A stretch of 64,000 bases of DNA from Chitinophaga niabensis (GCA_017849435.1 JAFIGY010000002.1:1-64000), one strand, 5' to 3'; shown: positions 41,630 to 52,344, numbered from the stretch's first letter. Notes: a model not told the origin generated them from the letters alone. Program-made: numbers and translations.

Positions 41630-43708
41630 GTGAACCGGTTCGTTTTAACATGGCTCCTGTTTTGTTACTCCATACTTGCTTCCATTCGAACAGGGGCACA
41701 GGATACGCTTGCCATCAGCTTTGCAGGCCCGGTCACGAAGCTGGACCTTCGTTCTTATATCACCGTTTTCAGGGCGCCTTCCGGGCACATGAGCCTGCAG
41801 ACGATACCGACGCAAACATTCCGTCACGATACCAGCCTCTTTCATCCCCACAAACAAATACTTTCCCATACCAACGATGTATGGCTGAAACTGGCCGTCC
41901 GCAATACAGGGCCTTCCGATTCCACGCTGTACTTTTTTTCCGGCTGGCATGACGACCTGGAGTGGTTCGTAACAAAACCCGATGGCAGCCTGCAATCCCG
42001 GATGCATACCGGCCAGATGATAGCCCGTGGTGATGTTAACAGATGGGATCAATATGCTTTCCCTTTACATGTTGCGCCGGGAGAAAGCAAAACTTTCTAC
42101 CTGCACGTGGTGAACCGCTTCTACCGGGAGCATGCGTTCATGCCGGTACTGTTCGATGCGGTCAACTATGCCGAATTCAGGCACCAGCAGGCAGACCATT
42201 ACAAACACGAAGTATTGCTGATACAGGTATTGATCGGAATGTTGCTGGTGTTCCTGCTGATAACGGTGATTAATTATAGTCAGCTGCCTGACCGGTCTTC
42301 CCTCTATTTCGCGGCATATATCCTCGGTCTGATCGTGTTCTTTGCCCTGCGCCTGGAAAGCAAGCCCTTCCAGCTTTCTTTCTTTAATTTCTGTCCCATG
42401 CTCAAATACTATTGGGACATTCCTGCGCTGCTCTTCTGCTTCTACCTCATGTATATGCTCTTCGGCAATATCTTCCTCAGCCTGCGCGAGCGCTATCCGC
42501 TGATGGAGAAGGTCTACCGTTACGGCGCCATCGGTACCGGTGCGCTGATTGTGCTATGTATCACATTGATCGCCACCGGCGATTACCGTACTTCTGCCGC
42601 CATTTACAGCTGGGTCTACTATATCACATTACTGCCGCTGGGCGTATCGTTCATTGCACTGGCGCGCAGAACACGGCATCATCCCCTGATCCGGTTCTTC
42701 CTTTTCGGTTCTATCAGCATTTATATACTGTCTATCTGGGCCTTCCTGAACAACCAGGAGCAAATGGTGGGCTTTACCAGCATCCCTGAGCTGGTAGCGC
42801 CTTATGGCGTAATGGTTATGGGCGTATTATTGCAGGCGTCGTTCTTCGCGGCAGGGCTCAGCTACCGGAACAAACTCGTGCACCAGGAAAAAACGAGAAC
42901 ACAGGAAATGCTCATCAAACAGCTGAACAAGAACAAGGAACTGCAACGCAAGCTGAACGAACAGCTGGAAGAGCTGGTGAAGGAGCAGACCACGGAAATA
43001 TTACGAAAGAAGCAGGAACTGGAAGAACAGCGCAAATTGCAGCTGGATATAGAATACAGCAAAAAGCTGGCGGAAATAGAACTGAAAGCGATCCGCGCGC
43101 AGATCAATCCGCATTTTATCTTCAACTGCCTCAACTCCATCCAGCTTTTTGTGATGCAGCGGGATTACGAGCATGCGCAAAAATATCTGTCCGATTTCTC
43201 CTACCTCATCCGTAAAACACTGGATTTTTCCCGCCGCAACTTTATATCGCTGTCGGACGAAATTACTTATTTAAATACCTATCTTGGTCTTGAGAAAATG
43301 CGTTTTGAACAGAAGATGAGCTATGAGATCGTGGTGGACCCCGCCATCGCAACTGCGGAGCTGGAAGTACCCGCCATGCTGCTGCAGCCTTATGTGGAGA
43401 ATGCCGTGAAACATGGTATGACCAACGAAGACCATACCACGGGCCAATTGACGATCCGCTTCAGCCAGGTAGCGCCGGATATGCTGGAATGCGTGGTAGA
43501 GGATAACGGCATTGGTATAGAACGCTCCCGGGCATTACGTTCCATGCCTTCGCATCACCAGTCCTCCGGCATGGAGATCAGTTATAATCGCGCAGAACTC
43601 CTGAACAAAATGTATAACACAGGCATCCAGATCGAGATCATCGATAAATCAAGAAAACAGGCCAACGACAGCGGCACGATCGTGAGGATACTTATTCCGC
43701 AGCTGTGA
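41630..43708 (+). CDS. 7TMR-DISM / LytS-type sensor histidine kinase
   Basis: A 692-residue membrane sensor. The start is GTG. After a signal peptide (about 1-23) comes a periplasmic 7TMR-DISM-extracellular domain (25-190), then seven hydrophobic helices (about 200-415), a coiled coil (about 420-485, NKNKELQRKLNEQLEELVKEQ), and a LytS-like His kinase domain. The phospho-acceptor is His495 in INPHFIFNCLNSI, followed by LDFSRRNFISLSDEI. The ATPase part has QPYVENAVKHGM and DNGIGIE. It is 28 bp upstream of the LytTR regulator, its likely partner. The ligand is unknown; related domains bind carbohydrates. Confidence 0.93.
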   Translation: MNRFVLTWLLFCYSILASIRTGAQDTLAISFAGPVTKLDLRSYITVFRAPSGHMSLQTIPTQTFRHDTSLFHPHKQILSHTNDVWLKLAVRNTGPSDSTLYFFSGWHDDLEWFVTKPDGSLQSRMHTGQMIARGDVNRWDQYAFPLHVAPGESKTFYLHVVNRFYREHAFMPVLFDAVNYAEFRHQQADHYKHEVLLIQVLIGMLLVFLLITVINYSQLPDRSSLYFAAYILGLIVFFALRLESKPFQLSFFNFCPMLKYYWDIPALLFCFYLMYMLFGNIFLSLRERYPLMEKVYRYGAIGTGALIVLCITLIATGDYRTSAAIYSWVYYITLLPLGVSFIALARRTRHHPLIRFFLFGSISIYILSIWAFLNNQEQMVGFTSIPELVAPYGVMVMGVLLQASFFAAGLSYRNKLVHQEKTRTQEMLIKQLNKNKELQRKLNEQLEELVKEQTTEILRKKQELEEQRKLQLDIEYSKKLAEIELKAIRAQINPHFIFNCLNSIQLFVMQRDYEHAQKYLSDFSYLIRKTLDFSRRNFISLSDEITYLNTYLGLEKMRFEQKMSYEIVVDPAIATAELEVPAMLLQPYVENAVKHGMTNEDHTTGQLTIRFSQVAPDMLECVVEDNGIGIERSRALRSMPSHHQSSGMEISYNRAELLNKMYNTGIQIEIIDKSRKQANDSGTIVRILIPQL

Positions 43709-43735
43709 CCGCTCTGCATCCATTTAAACTGCTTT

Positions 43736-44485
43736 ATGATCCGCGCCGTAATTATAGATGATGAAAGGAACAGCAGGGATATCATTTCCCTGATGCTGGG
43801 CAAATATTGTCCGGAGATAGAAGCTGTGGGCATGGCCTCGAATTGCCGCGAAGGTATGGAGCAGATCCGCAAACACAAACCGCAGCTGGTGTTCCTCGAC
43901 CTTGAAATGCCCGACGGAACGGGCTTTGATGTACTCTCCGGTGCGTATGACGCGTCCTTCGAAGCGATCTTCGTCACCGCTTTTGAAAAACGCTTTCTCC
44001 ATACCATCCGTTTCAGCGAAGTAGAACTGATCCTCAAACCCATCGATAAAGAAAGTCTGTTACAGGCCGTCAACAACGTCACAAAACGCATCCTGCAACA
44101 GCAGCCGCATGAACGTTACCAGGTGCTCCTCAGTAATTTCAGCCAGGCCGCGGGAGAAGCGAGAAAGCTGGTGCTCCTTTCCGGAGAAGGATCGGAAGCC
44201 GTAGTGTCTGTGGACGAGATCCTGTACCTGGAGTCCCAATCGGACCGGACCATCTTCTACCTTGCAGACGGGCGCATCCTTGCCTCCATCCGGCCTTTCC
44301 GCTATTATGCAGAACTCTTCGCGCCCTTGCACTTCTACCAGATTAACAATTCTCAAATGGTGCAGGTGTCCCGCATCCTGCAGATAGAGCAAGAGGGTGC
44401 GCGGATACAGCTGGGCCACCATATTACGCTGGAGGTCACGGACCGCCGGAGACGGGAATTACTGGGCCTCTGGAAACAGGGCTGA
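43736..44485 (+). CDS. LytTR family response regulator
   Basis: A 249-residue response regulator. The receiver domain (1-120) has the acidic pair DDE at 8-10, phospho-acceptor Asp55 in FLDLEMPDGTGFDVL, the Thr/Ala in FVTAFE and Lys in LKPIDKES. The C-terminal LytTR DNA-binding domain (about 145-245) includes DEILYLESQSDRTIFYLADG and FYQINNSQMVQVSRI. It is the output partner of the adjacent LytS-type kinase. Target genes cannot be identified from the window. Confidence 0.93.
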   Translation: MIRAVIIDDERNSRDIISLMLGKYCPEIEAVGMASNCREGMEQIRKHKPQLVFLDLEMPDGTGFDVLSGAYDASFEAIFVTAFEKRFLHTIRFSEVELILKPIDKESLLQAVNNVTKRILQQQPHERYQVLLSNFSQAAGEARKLVLLSGEGSEAVVSVDEILYLESQSDRTIFYLADGRILASIRPFRYYAELFAPLHFYQINNSQMVQVSRILQIEQEGARIQLGHHITLEVTDRRRRELLGLWKQG

Positions 44486-44487
44486 GG

Positions 44488-45681
44488 TTAGAATAACCAG
44501 CCGGCCAGCAGGCAGGCCAGTACAATGAAAGGAGAGGGAAGACGCGTGAGGTAGAGGAGGCCGAGCGTCCAGAGCATGATCAGGATATTGTACCAGGTTA
44601 CATGGATGGAAAAGAACAGGATGAGCGTGGCCGCCCACATGATCCCCACTACTACCGCATTGATCCCTTCCAGCGCACGGTAGATCATCACATGTTTTTT
44701 AAGGTTGTTCCAGATAGGAAAGAAGAACAGCACCAGCAACATACTGGGCAGGAAAATAGCGACAGGCGCCAGAATACAGCCCAGCAGCTGATATGCCGGA
44801 CCCAGATTACGCATGATCATACCGCCCACATAAGCGCTTACGGAAAACGTAGGCCCCGGCATGGCCCGCATGATCCCGGCCCCTGTCAGCAATTCTTCCG
44901 CGGTCATGAATTGCGACTTGCTGCGGGTCACATACTGCTCCAGCATCATCGCGATAAGGATATCTCCCCCGCCAAACACAAGGCTGCCGAAACGGTAGAA
45001 GTTCTCGAACATGTTGAACGGCCGCCGCGTCACCCAATGCTCCGTACGCGCCAGCTCCGAGAGAAAGCCCGCTACAATGAAGATCAGCGCAAATAGCCAG
45101 AGGTTCGCCCACTGGATCTTTTTGGGCTTCTCCTGGAAATCGGGGATGCGTTTGTTACTGAAATTGGAAATGATCCCGCCAAGGATGATCGTAGCGGGAA
45201 AGGTCCAGGGAGATTTAATGAAATAAGCCGCCGCCATCGCCACCACCATGATGACCTGCGTGGCCAGGTTACGAATGCTGATCTGGTAAGCGCGAATACC
45301 GCCGTAGGCCAGGAACCCTACCGCCATCGGTTGCACGTACTTGAAGATGTCCACATTCAGCGCCCTTTTGTCCATATACTGCAACAGGAAACTCAGGGAG
45401 CCCATGAGCAGGCAGGCGGGCGTGATCCAGATCAATAGCGTAGCCACCGCCAGCGGAGCGCCTCCCCGCTTGAAGCCGATCAGGGTCAGCGTTTGTGAAG
45501 ATGAAGCGCCGGGTAACAGCTGGCAGAACGCGTTGTATTCCATCAGCTCCGCCTCCGTCACATCCTTTCGTTGCTGCACAAAGGTTTTCATCATCATTGC
45601 CAGATGCCCTTGCGGACCGCCAAAAGCAGTGATGCTATGCAACAATACGGCCTTCAAAAATGAGATGTGACGTAAAAACAC
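44488..45681 (-). CDS. Chromate transporter (ChrA family)
   Basis: A 397-residue inner-membrane protein of the CHR superfamily, full-length two-domain form. Each half has the CHR pattern: [14 protein letters not shown] (about 19-32) with [17 protein letters not shown], and [20 protein letters not shown] with [21 protein letters not shown]. About ten hydrophobic helices. Characterised members export chromate by antiport, but many are of unknown substrate. It converges on the LytTR gene with a 2 bp gap. Confidence 0.88.
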   Translation of the reverse strand: MFLRHISFLKAVLLHSITAFGGPQGHLAMMMKTFVQQRKDVTEAELMEYNAFCQLLPGASSSQTLTLIGFKRGGAPLAVATLLIWITPACLLMGSLSFLLQYMDKRALNVDIFKYVQPMAVGFLAYGGIRAYQISIRNLATQVIMVVAMAAAYFIKSPWTFPATIILGGIISNFSNKRIPDFQEKPKKIQWANLWLFALIFIVAGFLSELARTEHWVTRRPFNMFENFYRFGSLVFGGGDILIAMMLEQYVTRSKSQFMTAEELLTGAGIMRAMPGPTFSVSAYVGGMIMRNLGPAYQLLGCILAPVAIFLPSMLLVLFFFPIWNNLKKHVMIYRALEGINAVVVGIMWAATLILFFSIHVTWYNILIMLWTLGLLYLTRLPSPFIVLACLLAGWLF

Positions 45682-45901
45682 TATTGGTAAGAATTCGCCT
45701 GCTGAATTTCCGGTAAAATAATGAAATTTTTAATCTCCGGTCATAACAAACCAATGATCATTATTGATTTACAGGTTTTTCCGCCCAATGCCGGATTAAA
45801 ACAGGGCATAAAACCTGCATTAACCTAACCCTGACGGGGTGAGGCAGAAAAACAAATGCTTCGTTTAGGCGTTAATGATATTAACCGCTCAATCTTGTCA
45901 T

Positions 45902-46966
45902 ATGCAACGATTTTTGATAGTATTCCTGCTCTTCGTCAATATCGTGACAGCCCGGGCACAACTTTCCCTTTATAACAGTAATGAATGCTGGTCCCAATTC
46001 CTCCTGCAACCATCCGGCCATCAGCCTGTCTCGCAAAGCGATACCTGCCTGGTGTTCGTGAGCAACCGGTACATCCACCCGGACAGTCTCCGTTTTGTGG
46101 ATGAATATCTGGACACTACTACTCTGAAATACTTCTTCCTCGAAAAGCTTGACGGCAAATGGAAAGTCTACCAGGCCGCTTCCCTCGCGGAGGCCATGGG
46201 GCATCTGCCGCATAAGAAAGACATCGTGGTATATGCGGAAGGCATGGGCAAGATCTTTACCTCGAACGTTGAACGCGCAGAGTTGATGAGCGCACAGTAC
46301 GATGTAAATGTGGTAATGTTCGATTATGCGAGCATCAACACCTCTTACCGTCCTTCGAAGAACTTTCGCTTTGCGCGGAAGAATGCCCGCCTGTCCGCCG
46401 GGCAATACCTCTCCCTTCTCGAGGAATTCCGGGAAGCCCGCAACAATAATGCAGGCTGGATCACCGGCGTGAAACTCACTACTTTCTATCACAGCATGGG
46501 GAATATCATCCTCGAGCAAATGATCAAAAAACACAACATCAGCGCCATCAACACAGCACCCTTCATCGACAATCTCGTTATCAATGCCGCCTGTGTACCG
46601 CAAAAACGGCATGCGAGATGGGTAGCGCAGATACACTTCGCCCGGCAGATATATGTACACTATAATCGTCGGGACATGCAGCTCAAGGGCGCGCACCTGC
46701 TTACATTGAAGAGGCAGCTGGGAGAAAAGATCAGCCGCCGCCGTGCGGATAACGCCACCTACGTTAATTTTCACAGTACCGCAGGGTGGCAACACAGCTA
46801 CTTCATGAACTTTCCCTACAATGAATTCAGGCTGACGCCGGCCATGACCGGTTATTTTTCCCGGCTTTTCAACGGCCAGGGTATTTCATCTTCGGAATTG
46901 ACTGCATTACTTGCTTCGCATAAAGAAGTGATGCGCAGAGAGAACGGCACGCTCTCACCCCCCTGA
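45902..46966 (+). CDS. Exported alpha/beta-hydrolase-like protein
   Basis: A 354-residue protein with a signal peptide (MQRFLIVFLLFVNIVTARAQ). The middle resembles DUF900-type alpha/beta hydrolases: a strand KDIVVYAEGMGKIF, then VMFDYASINTSYRPSKNF, and an elbow-like TTFYHSMGNIILEQMI with Ser in HSMGN as candidate nucleophile, and FHSTAGWQHSYF with candidate His near the C-terminus. The family link is weak and an acid partner is not certain. Its last 12 bp overlap the end of the convergent GG-peptide gene. Confidence 0.72.
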   Translation: MQRFLIVFLLFVNIVTARAQLSLYNSNECWSQFLLQPSGHQPVSQSDTCLVFVSNRYIHPDSLRFVDEYLDTTTLKYFFLEKLDGKWKVYQAASLAEAMGHLPHKKDIVVYAEGMGKIFTSNVERAELMSAQYDVNVVMFDYASINTSYRPSKNFRFARKNARLSAGQYLSLLEEFREARNNNAGWITGVKLTTFYHSMGNIILEQMIKKHNISAINTAPFIDNLVINAACVPQKRHARWVAQIHFARQIYVHYNRRDMQLKGAHLLTLKRQLGEKISRRRADNATYVNFHSTAGWQHSYFMNFPYNEFRLTPAMTGYFSRLFNGQGISSSELTALLASHKEVMRRENGTLSPP

Positions 46967-47188
46967 CCCTGCGGGCTTCTGAGCACCCAAAGGTGGTGTC
47001 ACAACACCCGGCATCCGGTACATGCCCGCATCCGCAGGGGGCGGAGGGGTTTCTGAAAGTTTTACAGGCGGCAACGACGGTAATTGCCCTCCTCCGGGGT
47101 TTGGTTCGGTTCCGGGGTCTCCTCCATTGATCACACGCAATTCAGTAACAGTCAGGCAGGTCAACAGACCTTCTTGGTGTTTATTCAT
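46955..47188 (-). CDS. Double-glycine-leader peptide, Pro/Gly-rich core
   Basis: A 77-residue putative precursor peptide. Its N-terminus has a textbook GG leader: Leu at -12, Glu-Leu at -8/-7, Ile at -4 and Gly-Gly at 22-23 (LTVTELRVINGG). Cleavage would release a 54-residue core rich in Pro and Gly (DPGTEPNPGGGQLPSLPPV..., PPPPADAG). GG leaders are removed by peptidase-containing ABC exporters; no such exporter is in the window. It starts 23 bp after the stop of the isopenicillin-N-synthase-like gene on the same strand and is probably co-transcribed. The core has no Cys and resembles no peptide family I know. Confidence 0.65.
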   Translation of the reverse strand: MNKHQEGLLTCLTVTELRVINGGDPGTEPNPGGGQLPSLPPVKLSETPPPPADAGMYRMPGVVTPPLGAQKPAGSGG

Positions 47189-47211
47189 GGTTGGTTATTA
47201 GTTCTGCAATA

Positions 47212-48168
47212 TTATTTTTTCAGCCCGATCTCGCGTAAGCGCTCATCCAGGTATTCGCCTGCGGTGACAGGCGGATAGTTTACGGGATGCTGGGCATCCA
47301 CACAGCTGTTCAGACAGGTGAGGTCCATATTCGATTTGGGGTGTAAGAAGAAGGGGATCGAAAAACGAGAAGTGTTCCATAACTCCCGCGGTGGATTCAC
47401 CACGCGGTGAGTAGTGGATTTAAGACGATTATTGGTCAGCCTTTGCAGCATGTCTCCCACATTCACTACGATCTGCTCCGGCAGGGAGGTAACAGGTACC
47501 CAGTTGCCTTGTTTGTCGAGTATCTGCAGGCCGTCCGCAGAAGCACCCACGAGCAGGGTGATCAGGTTAATATCTTCGTGCTGTTCCGCGCGGATCGCTG
47601 ATTTCGGCTCCTGTGTGATCGGCGGATAGTGGATCGCGCGAAGGATAGAGTTACCGTTATGTATCTTGTCGTCAAAATAATGTTCATCCAACCCGAGATA
47701 CAATGCGATCGCCTGTAACAGGGCTTTGCCGGATTTTTCAAACCCGCGGTAAGCCTGGAAGAAAGTAGGTGTGAAGGCAGGTACTTCCTTTACTGCCACA
47801 TTATCCGGATATTCAGCTTTAACAGGATCGTTGTCTTCCACGGACTGGCCGAACTGGAAGAACTCCTTCAGGTCAGGCGCATCAAAACCCTTCGCATGCT
47901 CTTTACCAAAAGAAGTATATCCACGCTGCCCTGCCAGCTCCGGAACCTCGTATTTGCGTTTCACTTCGTTCGGCTGCCTGAAGAACTCCTGCACATACCT
48001 GTACAGGTCCGCGATCAGCTGATCCGAAATACCATGATTTTTCACCGCCACAAATCCTACCTCTTCATAAGCTTTTCCCAGTTGTGCCACGAATGTAGAC
48101 TTCTTTGCAGCGTCGCCGGAGGTGAAATCCGCCAGGTCAACGGAAGGAATGGAATTAACGGTTGCCAT
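47212..48168 (-). CDS. Isopenicillin-N-synthase-like 2OG/Fe(II) oxygenase
   Basis: A 318-residue non-heme iron oxygenase. The N-terminal DIOX_N region begins MATVNSIPSVDLADF and includes GFVAVKNHGISDQL. The double-stranded beta-helix has the Fe ligands: His and Asp in EQHEDINLITLL, and His in KSTTHRVVNPP, and a cosubstrate-type RxS in NTSRFSIPFF. Members hydroxylate, desaturate or cyclise small molecules or peptides. The native substrate is unknown. I use the ATG at 48168; a 14-codon longer frame overlaps exbD. The gene downstream, 23 bp away, is the GG-leader peptide. Confidence 0.88.
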   Translation of the reverse strand: MATVNSIPSVDLADFTSGDAAKKSTFVAQLGKAYEEVGFVAVKNHGISDQLIADLYRYVQEFFRQPNEVKRKYEVPELAGQRGYTSFGKEHAKGFDAPDLKEFFQFGQSVEDNDPVKAEYPDNVAVKEVPAFTPTFFQAYRGFEKSGKALLQAIALYLGLDEHYFDDKIHNGNSILRAIHYPPITQEPKSAIRAEQHEDINLITLLVGASADGLQILDKQGNWVPVTSLPEQIVVNVGDMLQRLTNNRLKSTTHRVVNPPRELWNTSRFSIPFFLHPKSNMDLTCLNSCVDAQHPVNYPPVTAGEYLDERLREIGLKK

Positions 48169-48206
48169 ATCAACATTGTTTTGGAACAATAAAGATACGG
48201 GAAATT

Positions 48207-48716
48207 TCACCTTGACTGTTCACCAAGCAGTCTCACTTCTTCTACCGTGATGTTTACCACCGCGTAACGGGCCACCCGGTTGATCTTCATTTCATCCAGT
48301 GCATCCACCATGTTCCGGTACTTCGATCCCGGTGACGCTTTGATCATCACCACCAGCTGTTCCGCATCTCCATATGCCTGCGCCACCTTTCGCTGTTTGG
48401 CGCGGATCACTTCACCAATGCCCTTGTTCGCCGCAAAGCTGCTGGTATATACCTTTGGAGGCGCAGCAGGATCATTTCCCTGCCCGTCGTACCAGGCCAC
48501 CTTGTTGTTGGCGCCTACCAGGATGGTGAGGGCTTTGCCGGCTCCTACCGGAACAGGTTCGCCATCCGCGGGCATAACCAGTGGAAGCGCTTTGGGATTG
48601 GAAAGCATGGTGGTGAGCATGAAGAACGTGATGAGGAGGAAACCAAGGTCCACCATCGGGGTCATGTCTACCCGTGTGGATCTTTTCCGGCTGCCGGACT
48701 GGATCATTTCGGCCAT
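48207..48716 (-). CDS. ExbD/TolR biopolymer transport protein
   Basis: A 169-residue inner-membrane protein with one N-terminal helix (about 20-40; VDLGFLLITFFMLTTML) preceded by a basic cytoplasmic tail and the family Asp (MVDLGF). The periplasmic part follows (VVMIKASPGSKYRNMVDALDEM). With ExbB/TolQ it couples the proton gradient to outer-membrane work. ExbB is absent from the window. The stop lies 38 bp upstream of the oxygenase start; co-transcription is likely. Confidence 0.88.
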   Translation of the reverse strand: MAEMIQSGSRKRSTRVDMTPMVDLGFLLITFFMLTTMLSNPKALPLVMPADGEPVPVGAGKALTILVGANNKVAWYDGQGNDPAAPPKVYTSSFAANKGIGEVIRAKQRKVAQAYGDAEQLVVMIKASPGSKYRNMVDALDEMKINRVARYAVVNITVEEVRLLGEQSR

Positions 48717-48848
48717 GGTACAGGTTTTTGAAGGTGAAGGAAATCAACGGCAACGGGTCCGAAACCCGTCGCCGGTAAATAACACACACTGTAAAGTGTT
48801 TTGCTCAATCTTCAGAAAGATGCGTTGCACGATGCTTTCCATAAAATA

Positions 48849-48880
48849 AAACGGGGACCGCCTGAAAGCGGTCCCCGTTT
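48849..48880 (-). terminator. Terminator of asnS
   Basis: AAACGGGGACCGC (48849-48861) and GCGGTCCCCGTTT (48868-48880) form a perfect 13 bp stem with a 6-nt loop, 25 bp after the asnS stop on the minus strand. Confidence 0.9.
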
Positions 48881-48904
48881 CGTATATACCCGAACGTTGG
48901 GTGA

Positions 48905-50341
48905 TTAAAATTCTGCGTTCTTGGGAGTCCTTGGGAAAGGGATTACATCCCGGATATTGGTCATCCCGGTCACAAAGAGCACGAGGCGCTCAAAGCCAAG
49001 CCCGAAGCCGGCGTGCGGACAAGTACCGAACCGACGGGTATCCAGGTACCAGTACAATTCCTCTACGGGGATGTGGAGTTCCTTCATGCGGCCAACCAGT
49101 TTGTCGTAGTTCTCTTCCCTTTGCGAGCCGCCCACGATCTCCCCGATGCCGGGGAAGAGAATGTCCATGGCGCGTACTGTTTTGCCGTCCTCATTTTGTT
49201 TCATGTAGAAGGATTTGATCGCAGCCGGATAATCCGTGAGGATCACCGGTTTTTTGAAATGCTTCTCCACGAGGTAGCGTTCATGTTCGCTTTGCAGATC
49301 CGTGCCCCAGTCTTCCACCGGGTACTGGAATTTCTTGTTCTTATTGGGTTTGCTGTTTTTCAGTATCTCAATCGCTTCCGTGTAGGAGATGCGCTCGAAC
49401 TGGTTGTTCAGCACGAACTCGAGTTTTTCTATCAGTCCAAGCTCGCTGCGTTCTGCCTGAGGTTTCTGTTTTTCCTCTTCGGCGAGGCGCTGGGCCAGGA
49501 ATTCAAGGTCTTCCCGGTTGTTCTCCAGCACATACCGGATCACATACTGGATGAATTCCTCTGCCAGGTCCATATTATCTTTCAGATCATAGAACGCCAT
49601 TTCCGGCTCTATCATCCAGAATTCCGCGAGGTGGCGGGCGGTGTTGGAATTCTCCGCGCGGAAAGTGGGGCCGAAGGTATAGATCTCCCCGAAGGCCATC
49701 GCGCCCAGCTCACCTTCCAGTTGACCGGATACCGTGAGGTTAGTGGAACGGCCGAAGAAATCTTCTTTATAATCGATCTCCCCTTCCGGTGTGAGCGGCG
49801 GTTTCTTCATATCCAGCGTGGTCACGCGGAACATCTCACCTGCGCCTTCCGCATCGGAAGCTGTGATGATGGGGGTATGCAGATACACAAATCCTTTATC
49901 GTTGAAGAACTTGTGCACGGCGAAAGCGAGAGCATGGCGAACGCGGAACACCGCGCCGAAAGTATTGGTGCGGAAACGCAAATGCGCGATCTCCCGCAGG
50001 AACTCCAGGCTGTGTTTCTTCGGTTGCAAAGGATATGCTTCGGGATCGGAATCGCCATAGATCTCCATGTGCTTTGCTTTGATCTCCACTTTCTGCCCTT
50101 TCCCGAGGGAAGGGATCACTTCTCCCGTTACCCCGATAGCGGCGCCGGTAGTGATGCGCTTCAGGAGAAGGGGGTCTGTGTTCTCGAAATCCACAACCAC
50201 CTGGAGGTTACTATTGGTAGAGCCGTCATTCAACGCTATAAACTGGTTATTTCGGAAGGTACGGACCCATCCTTTTACCGTTACTTCATAGTTTGCTTTG
50301 TCACTGAGCAGGATTTGCTTGATCTTGACACGTTGGCTCAT
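48905..50341 (-). CDS. asnS: Asparagine-tRNA ligase
   Basis: Class II aminoacyl-tRNA synthetase charging tRNA-Asn. The 478-residue protein has an N-terminal OB-fold anticodon-binding domain ([22 protein letters not shown], about 20-110), then the catalytic core with motif 2 ([22 protein letters not shown]) and motif 3 ([15 protein letters not shown]). Start [10 protein letters not shown] is preferred over an ATG ten codons upstream; a TATTTTTG box about 37 bp upstream of it fits as promoter. Confidence 0.95.
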   Translation of the reverse strand: MSQRVKIKQILLSDKANYEVTVKGWVRTFRNNQFIALNDGSTNSNLQVVVDFENTDPLLLKRITTGAAIGVTGEVIPSLGKGQKVEIKAKHMEIYGDSDPEAYPLQPKKHSLEFLREIAHLRFRTNTFGAVFRVRHALAFAVHKFFNDKGFVYLHTPIITASDAEGAGEMFRVTTLDMKKPPLTPEGEIDYKEDFFGRSTNLTVSGQLEGELGAMAFGEIYTFGPTFRAENSNTARHLAEFWMIEPEMAFYDLKDNMDLAEEFIQYVIRYVLENNREDLEFLAQRLAEEEKQKPQAERSELGLIEKLEFVLNNQFERISYTEAIEILKNSKPNKNKKFQYPVEDWGTDLQSEHERYLVEKHFKKPVILTDYPAAIKSFYMKQNEDGKTVRAMDILFPGIGEIVGGSQREENYDKLVGRMKELHIPVEELYWYLDTRRFGTCPHAGFGLGFERLVLFVTGMTNIRDVIPFPRTPKNAEF

Positions 50342-50648
50342 ATCCTTAATAAATTTAAAAATGAGTTGCAAAAATAATGTTTTATTTGATCAGACTAAGG
50401 CCCTAAGCGGCCATGGTCGCTAACATTTTTTTGGAGAATAATAAAACTTATCATAATCTTGCATTTCATAATCTGTCTGATTAAGTTCCATTTTGCCATC
50501 TTCATCAGCAGTCCTTAGCTCAAGTGATCCCTATCAATTTAATGATCAAAGCTTTATTATTAACTTAAAACAATTATTTGTTAATTGGTGTATATTGGTA
50601 TGCAGTGGTACCCGCCTCTTACGTGACTTCTAAATTTGACAAACGCAG
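50342..50648. other. Divergent intergenic region, asnS / rho
   Basis: 307 bp of A/T-rich sequence separate the asnS and rho starts. Apart from the asnS -7 box near its left edge I see no gene, terminator or riboswitch-like structure. It would give rho a long untranslated leader if its promoter is at the left, which could allow Rho autoregulation, as known in other bacteria; that is inference. Confidence 0.4.
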
Positions 50649-52325
50649 ATGATGTACGACATCTTACAATTGAACGACATGCTCGTTCCAGAGTTGCTTG
50701 ACATTGCAGAAAAACTGGACATTCCCAACGCAAAGAAACTGGATAAGCAAGCACTGATCTATAAAATTCTGGATAAACAGGCTGTGATGGCGTCGGAGGA
50801 TCAGCCGGGCAACGGAGACGAAAAGAAATCGCGAAAACGCAAGCCCGTCTCGAAAAAAGAAGAACCAGCTCCCGCTCCTGCCCCTGAACCAGTTCCCGCC
50901 GAAGAAAAACCCGCCGCAAAAAAAGGACGCAAACCCACCGCCAGCAAAACATCCAAACCAACAGAAGAAACAGCAGCACCACCCAAACGTAAACTCGATT
51001 TAGACCTGGATATTCCCTCCCTGACTTTTGATGATGATGAGGATATTGTATTACCGGCCTTGTCAGACGAAGCGGAGGAAGAAGAAGTTGCAGTACCGGA
51101 AGTGGAAGAAGATGAGGATGATTTTGTAACGGTGGAAGAACCGGTGGTGACTCCGAAAGCCCCCACCCACAAGTATCCTAACAAAAAAGAACAACCCTTC
51201 AACATCGAGTTCGACGGCGTGATCATCAGCGAAGGCGTACTGGAAATGATGCCGGACGGCTACGGTTTCCTGCGTTCTTCCGACTATAACTATCTCAGCT
51301 CTCCTGACGATATCTATGTATCTCCTTCCCAGATCAAGCTCTTTGGTCTGAAAACCGGGGATACCGTATGCGGCTCCGTTCGTCCGCCGAAAGAAGGTGA
51401 AAAATATTTCGCGCTGTTGAAAGTGGAAACCATCAATGGGAAATCACCGGAAGAAGTGCGTGACCGCGTGCCTTTCGATTACCTCACCCCGCTGTTCCCT
51501 TTCGAAAAGCTGCAACTCACTACTACGTCGAATAACTACTCCACCCGCATCATGGATATGTTCACGCCCATCGGTAAAGGCCAGCGCGGTCTCATCGTGG
51601 CGCAACCCAAAGTGGGTAAAACCATGCTGCTGAAAGAAGTAGCCAACGCCATCGCCACCAATCACCCTGAGATCTACCTCATGGTCGTGCTCATCGATGA
51701 GCGCCCGGAAGAGGTGACCGATATGGAACGCAGCGTGAAAGCAGAAGTGATCGCTTCTACATTCGACGAGCCCGCGGAAAAACACGTGAAAGTATCTGCC
51801 ATCGCATTGCAGAAAGCAAAACGACTGGTGGAATGCGGCCACGATGTGGTGATCCTGCTGGATTCCATCACCCGTCTCGCCCGCGCGCACAACACCGTTG
51901 CCCCGGCCTCCGGTAAAGTATTGAGCGGTGGTGTGGAAGCCAACGCCATGCAAAAACCGAAACAGTTCTTCGGCGCCGCCCGCAAGATCGAGAACGGCGG
52001 ATCACTTACCATCCTCGCAACCGCACTTATAGACACCGGTTCTAAAATGGATGAAGTGATCTTTGAAGAGTTCAAAGGTACCGGTAACATGGAACTGGCG
52101 CTGGACCGCAGACTGGCCAACCGCCGCATCTTCCCGGCCATCGACGTTACCGCCTCCTCTACCCGCCGCGATGATCTGCTGCTGGAAAAAGAAATGCTTT
52201 CCCGCATTTACATCCTCCGTAATCACCTGGCAGACATGAACACGGAAGAAACCATGAACTTCATGCTGCAGCATATGCGCGGCACCCGCAACAACGAAGA
52301 ATTCCTGATCTCCATGAGCAGGTAA
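50649..52325 (+). CDS. rho: Transcription termination factor Rho
   Basis: Hexameric RNA-dependent helicase that ends transcription. The 558-residue protein has the Rho_N helical domain ([18 protein letters not shown], about 9-48), then about 130 residues of low-complexity sequence rich in Lys, Glu, Pro and Ala (about 55-185), then the OB-fold ([20 protein letters not shown]), and the ATPase core with Walker A in [17 protein letters not shown] and [16 protein letters not shown]. coli Rho is 419 residues and lacks the insert. Such inserts are common in Bacteroidota Rho. It is ended by its own hairpin at 52345-52373. Confidence 0.95.
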   Translation: MMYDILQLNDMLVPELLDIAEKLDIPNAKKLDKQALIYKILDKQAVMASEDQPGNGDEKKSRKRKPVSKKEEPAPAPAPEPVPAEEKPAAKKGRKPTASKTSKPTEETAAPPKRKLDLDLDIPSLTFDDDEDIVLPALSDEAEEEEVAVPEVEEDEDDFVTVEEPVVTPKAPTHKYPNKKEQPFNIEFDGVIISEGVLEMMPDGYGFLRSSDYNYLSSPDDIYVSPSQIKLFGLKTGDTVCGSVRPPKEGEKYFALLKVETINGKSPEEVRDRVPFDYLTPLFPFEKLQLTTTSNNYSTRIMDMFTPIGKGQRGLIVAQPKVGKTMLLKEVANAIATNHPEIYLMVVLIDERPEEVTDMERSVKAEVIASTFDEPAEKHVKVSAIALQKAKRLVECGHDVVILLDSITRLARAHNTVAPASGKVLSGGVEANAMQKPKQFFGAARKIENGGSLTILATALIDTGSKMDEVIFEEFKGTGNMELALDRRLANRRIFPAIDVTASSTRRDDLLLEKEMLSRIYILRNHLADMNTEETMNFMLQHMRGTRNNEEFLISMSR

Positions 52326-52344
52326 CTATACCACGAATTGCATA

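Noticed and set aside
49013..50377. 454-codon frame antisense to asnS
   Set aside because: Shadow of a clearly identified class II synthetase with motifs 2 and 3.
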